From assembly GCA_003518245.1 (NCBI GenBank), contig DOZA01000109.1:1-5439 (forward strand): a stretch of 5,439 nt of DNA, given 5' to 3'. The notes beneath the pieces were generated by a model. It ran no database searches. It had not been told where the DNA came from and worked only from the letters and a program-made list of their open reading frames with translations. Origin of the DNA: Bacteroidales bacterium. GTDB taxonomy: Bacteria; Bacteroidota; Bacteroidia; Bacteroidales; VadinHA17. A program made the position numbers and the translations under genes. The first letter of the stretch is position 1; each line of letters begins with the position of its first letter. Below, in pieces: positions 4,619 to 5,439 of the stretch.

Positions 4619-5439
4619 CTATATCTCTTGATTTCCCATTTTATCGTGAGCTGATCATAACCGGGGGTAGTATGTGTTCCGCCACCACTTATTTCATGCA
4701 CGCCGTCTCCGCTTTTTGCCTTCTCAATTTCCGGAAATCCACTCACACCATTAAAAATAAAAAATGTCTCCTCATTAATATCAGTTTCTTCATTGTAAGT
4801 TCTTGTACCGCCACTAGCATCTGTATATTTCTTTGTTTCTTTCCCTTTTCCTGCCCATTTAAAATTTACCGGAGCATCATAGATTTGAACCTCAATAGCT
4901 TTCTGTGTCCTGGCATTAAAAAGTATTACCATTCCATTGCCTTCCTCCTCTTGCCTGAAATTAACAGCACTTATTTTAAAATCATAAATCCGTTCATAAG
5001 TATGTCCATCGTCTTGCCAATTGAAATTTCGTAAATGTTCTTTTGATTTCCCATTAAATGAAATTATCTGCGATGATATGAGGTTGTAATGCTCTTCATA
5101 TTCATCTTCTTCTTCATCAGAATAAGTATGGTCATGCTCAAAAGCAGATTTTATTGTTACCCGTATCTCTTCGCTACTTTCTTCATCATCCGTGGACCTT
5201 TCTCCACGGAGATGCGATTCTAGATGAGCCCGGTATATTGTGGTTACTGTAGCCTCAGCATCAGCCTGTATTATTTTAATCTTTTTCTCTGCTATCTTAT
5301 CTTTAAGCCCTGTTTTCGGCATAGGATATTCATCTTTTCTCAGGATGTCACAAGAATTATATACAATAATTTTATCTTCTGTAATCCGTGATTTTTCACC
5401 ATCCGGGGCCCTATAGGTAAAAGTAATTGTTCCATCTCC
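4609..5439 (-). CDS. C-terminal part of a larger protein of unknown function (5' end outside window)
   Basis: The stop is TAA at 4611-4609. A methionine codon at 5322 gives 237 residues, but the same frame stays open for 39 more codons to the window edge. Those codons have protein-like content (GDGTITFTYRAPDG, then KIIVYNSCDIL), so 5322 is very likely internal and the gene begins beyond 5439. The TITFTYRAPDGEK segment resembles the last strand of a bacterial Ig-like (Big/invasin-type) domain, where VTYTAP-like endings are common. The following ~240 residues are hydrophilic, with a strongly acidic stretch (STDDEESSEE, then DEEEDEYEEHY), no membrane segment and a basic end (KWEIKRYRKK). I do not recognise the domain. 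An exported or surface protein is a guess from the Ig-like hint. The gene is convergent with the glycosyltransferase, separated from it by 55 bp, and probably unrelated to the lipid locus. Confidence 0.7.
   Translation of the reverse strand, partial: GDGTITFTYRAPDGEKSRITEDKIIVYNSCDILRKDEYPMPKTGLKDKIAEKKIKIIQADAEATVTTIYRAHLESHLRGERSTDDEESSEEIRVTIKSAFEHDHTYSDEEEDEYEEHYNLISSQIISFNGKSKEHLRNFNWQDDGHTYERIYDFKISAVNFRQEEEGNGMVILFNARTQKAIEVQIYDAPVNFKWAGKGKETKKYTDASGGTRTYNEETDINEETFFIFNGVSGFPEIEKAKSGDGVHEISGGGTHTTPGYDQLTIKWEIKRYRKK

Noticed and set aside
4672..5034. Plus-strand 120-residue cysteine- and phenylalanine-rich frame
   Set aside because: It lies antisense to the minus-strand gene, whose acidic protein-like frame is much longer and continues to the window edge.

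Overview
The window looks like a piece of a Bacteroidetes (Bacteroidota) chromosome. The DNA is AT-rich. The tetR gene has a Bacteroidetes-type promoter (TTG, 17 nt, TATCTTTG), and most genes lack a Shine-Dalgarno sequence. The protein families (MMPL/RND transporter, LolA-like carrier, patatin, hemolysin-type acyltransferase, GT2) also fit that phylum. This placement is inferred from composition and family resemblance, not from a search.

Layout. (1) 77-737: an intact TetR-family regulator gene, flanked by two inverted copies of a perfect 15-bp motif that are good candidates for its operators. (2) 782-1171: a broken fusion. The first ~29 codons of an MMPL/RND exporter, with an internal TAG, run in frame into a LolA-like outer-membrane lipoprotein-sorting gene that itself lacks its middle. 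(3) 1189-2634: a radical SAM/SPASM-like enzyme, the only long uninterrupted gene between 782 and 3227. It has an unusually good ribosome binding site (GGAGG). Its last residues run into a second copy of the LolA-like 3' end (2611-2703). (4) 2713-3227: a patatin-like phospholipase pseudogene with one in-frame stop and one large internal deletion. (5) 3232-4056: an apparently intact lysophospholipid-type acyltransferase. (6) 4053-4553: a GT2 glycosyltransferase that overlaps it by ATGA and is cut short at its C-terminus. (7) 4609-5439, minus strand: the C-terminal part of a larger protein of unknown function, open through the right edge of the window.

Read as a whole, the plus-strand genes look like the decayed remains of a TetR-controlled operon for making and exporting an envelope lipid or glycolipid. 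MMPL exporters with LolA-like periplasmic carriers, GT2 enzymes and PlsC-like acyltransferases also occur together in aryl-polyene/flexirubin-type and other lipid-export loci. The radical SAM enzyme is the unexplained member. At least three internal deletions and three in-frame stop codons lie between 782 and 3227, so the exporter, the carrier and the phospholipase cannot be working as normal full-length proteins here. The main points of interest are the duplicated LolA-like 3' end bracketing the radical SAM gene, the survival of that enzyme amid decay, and the paired operator-like sites. I see no RNA gene, CRISPR array, transposase or origin.
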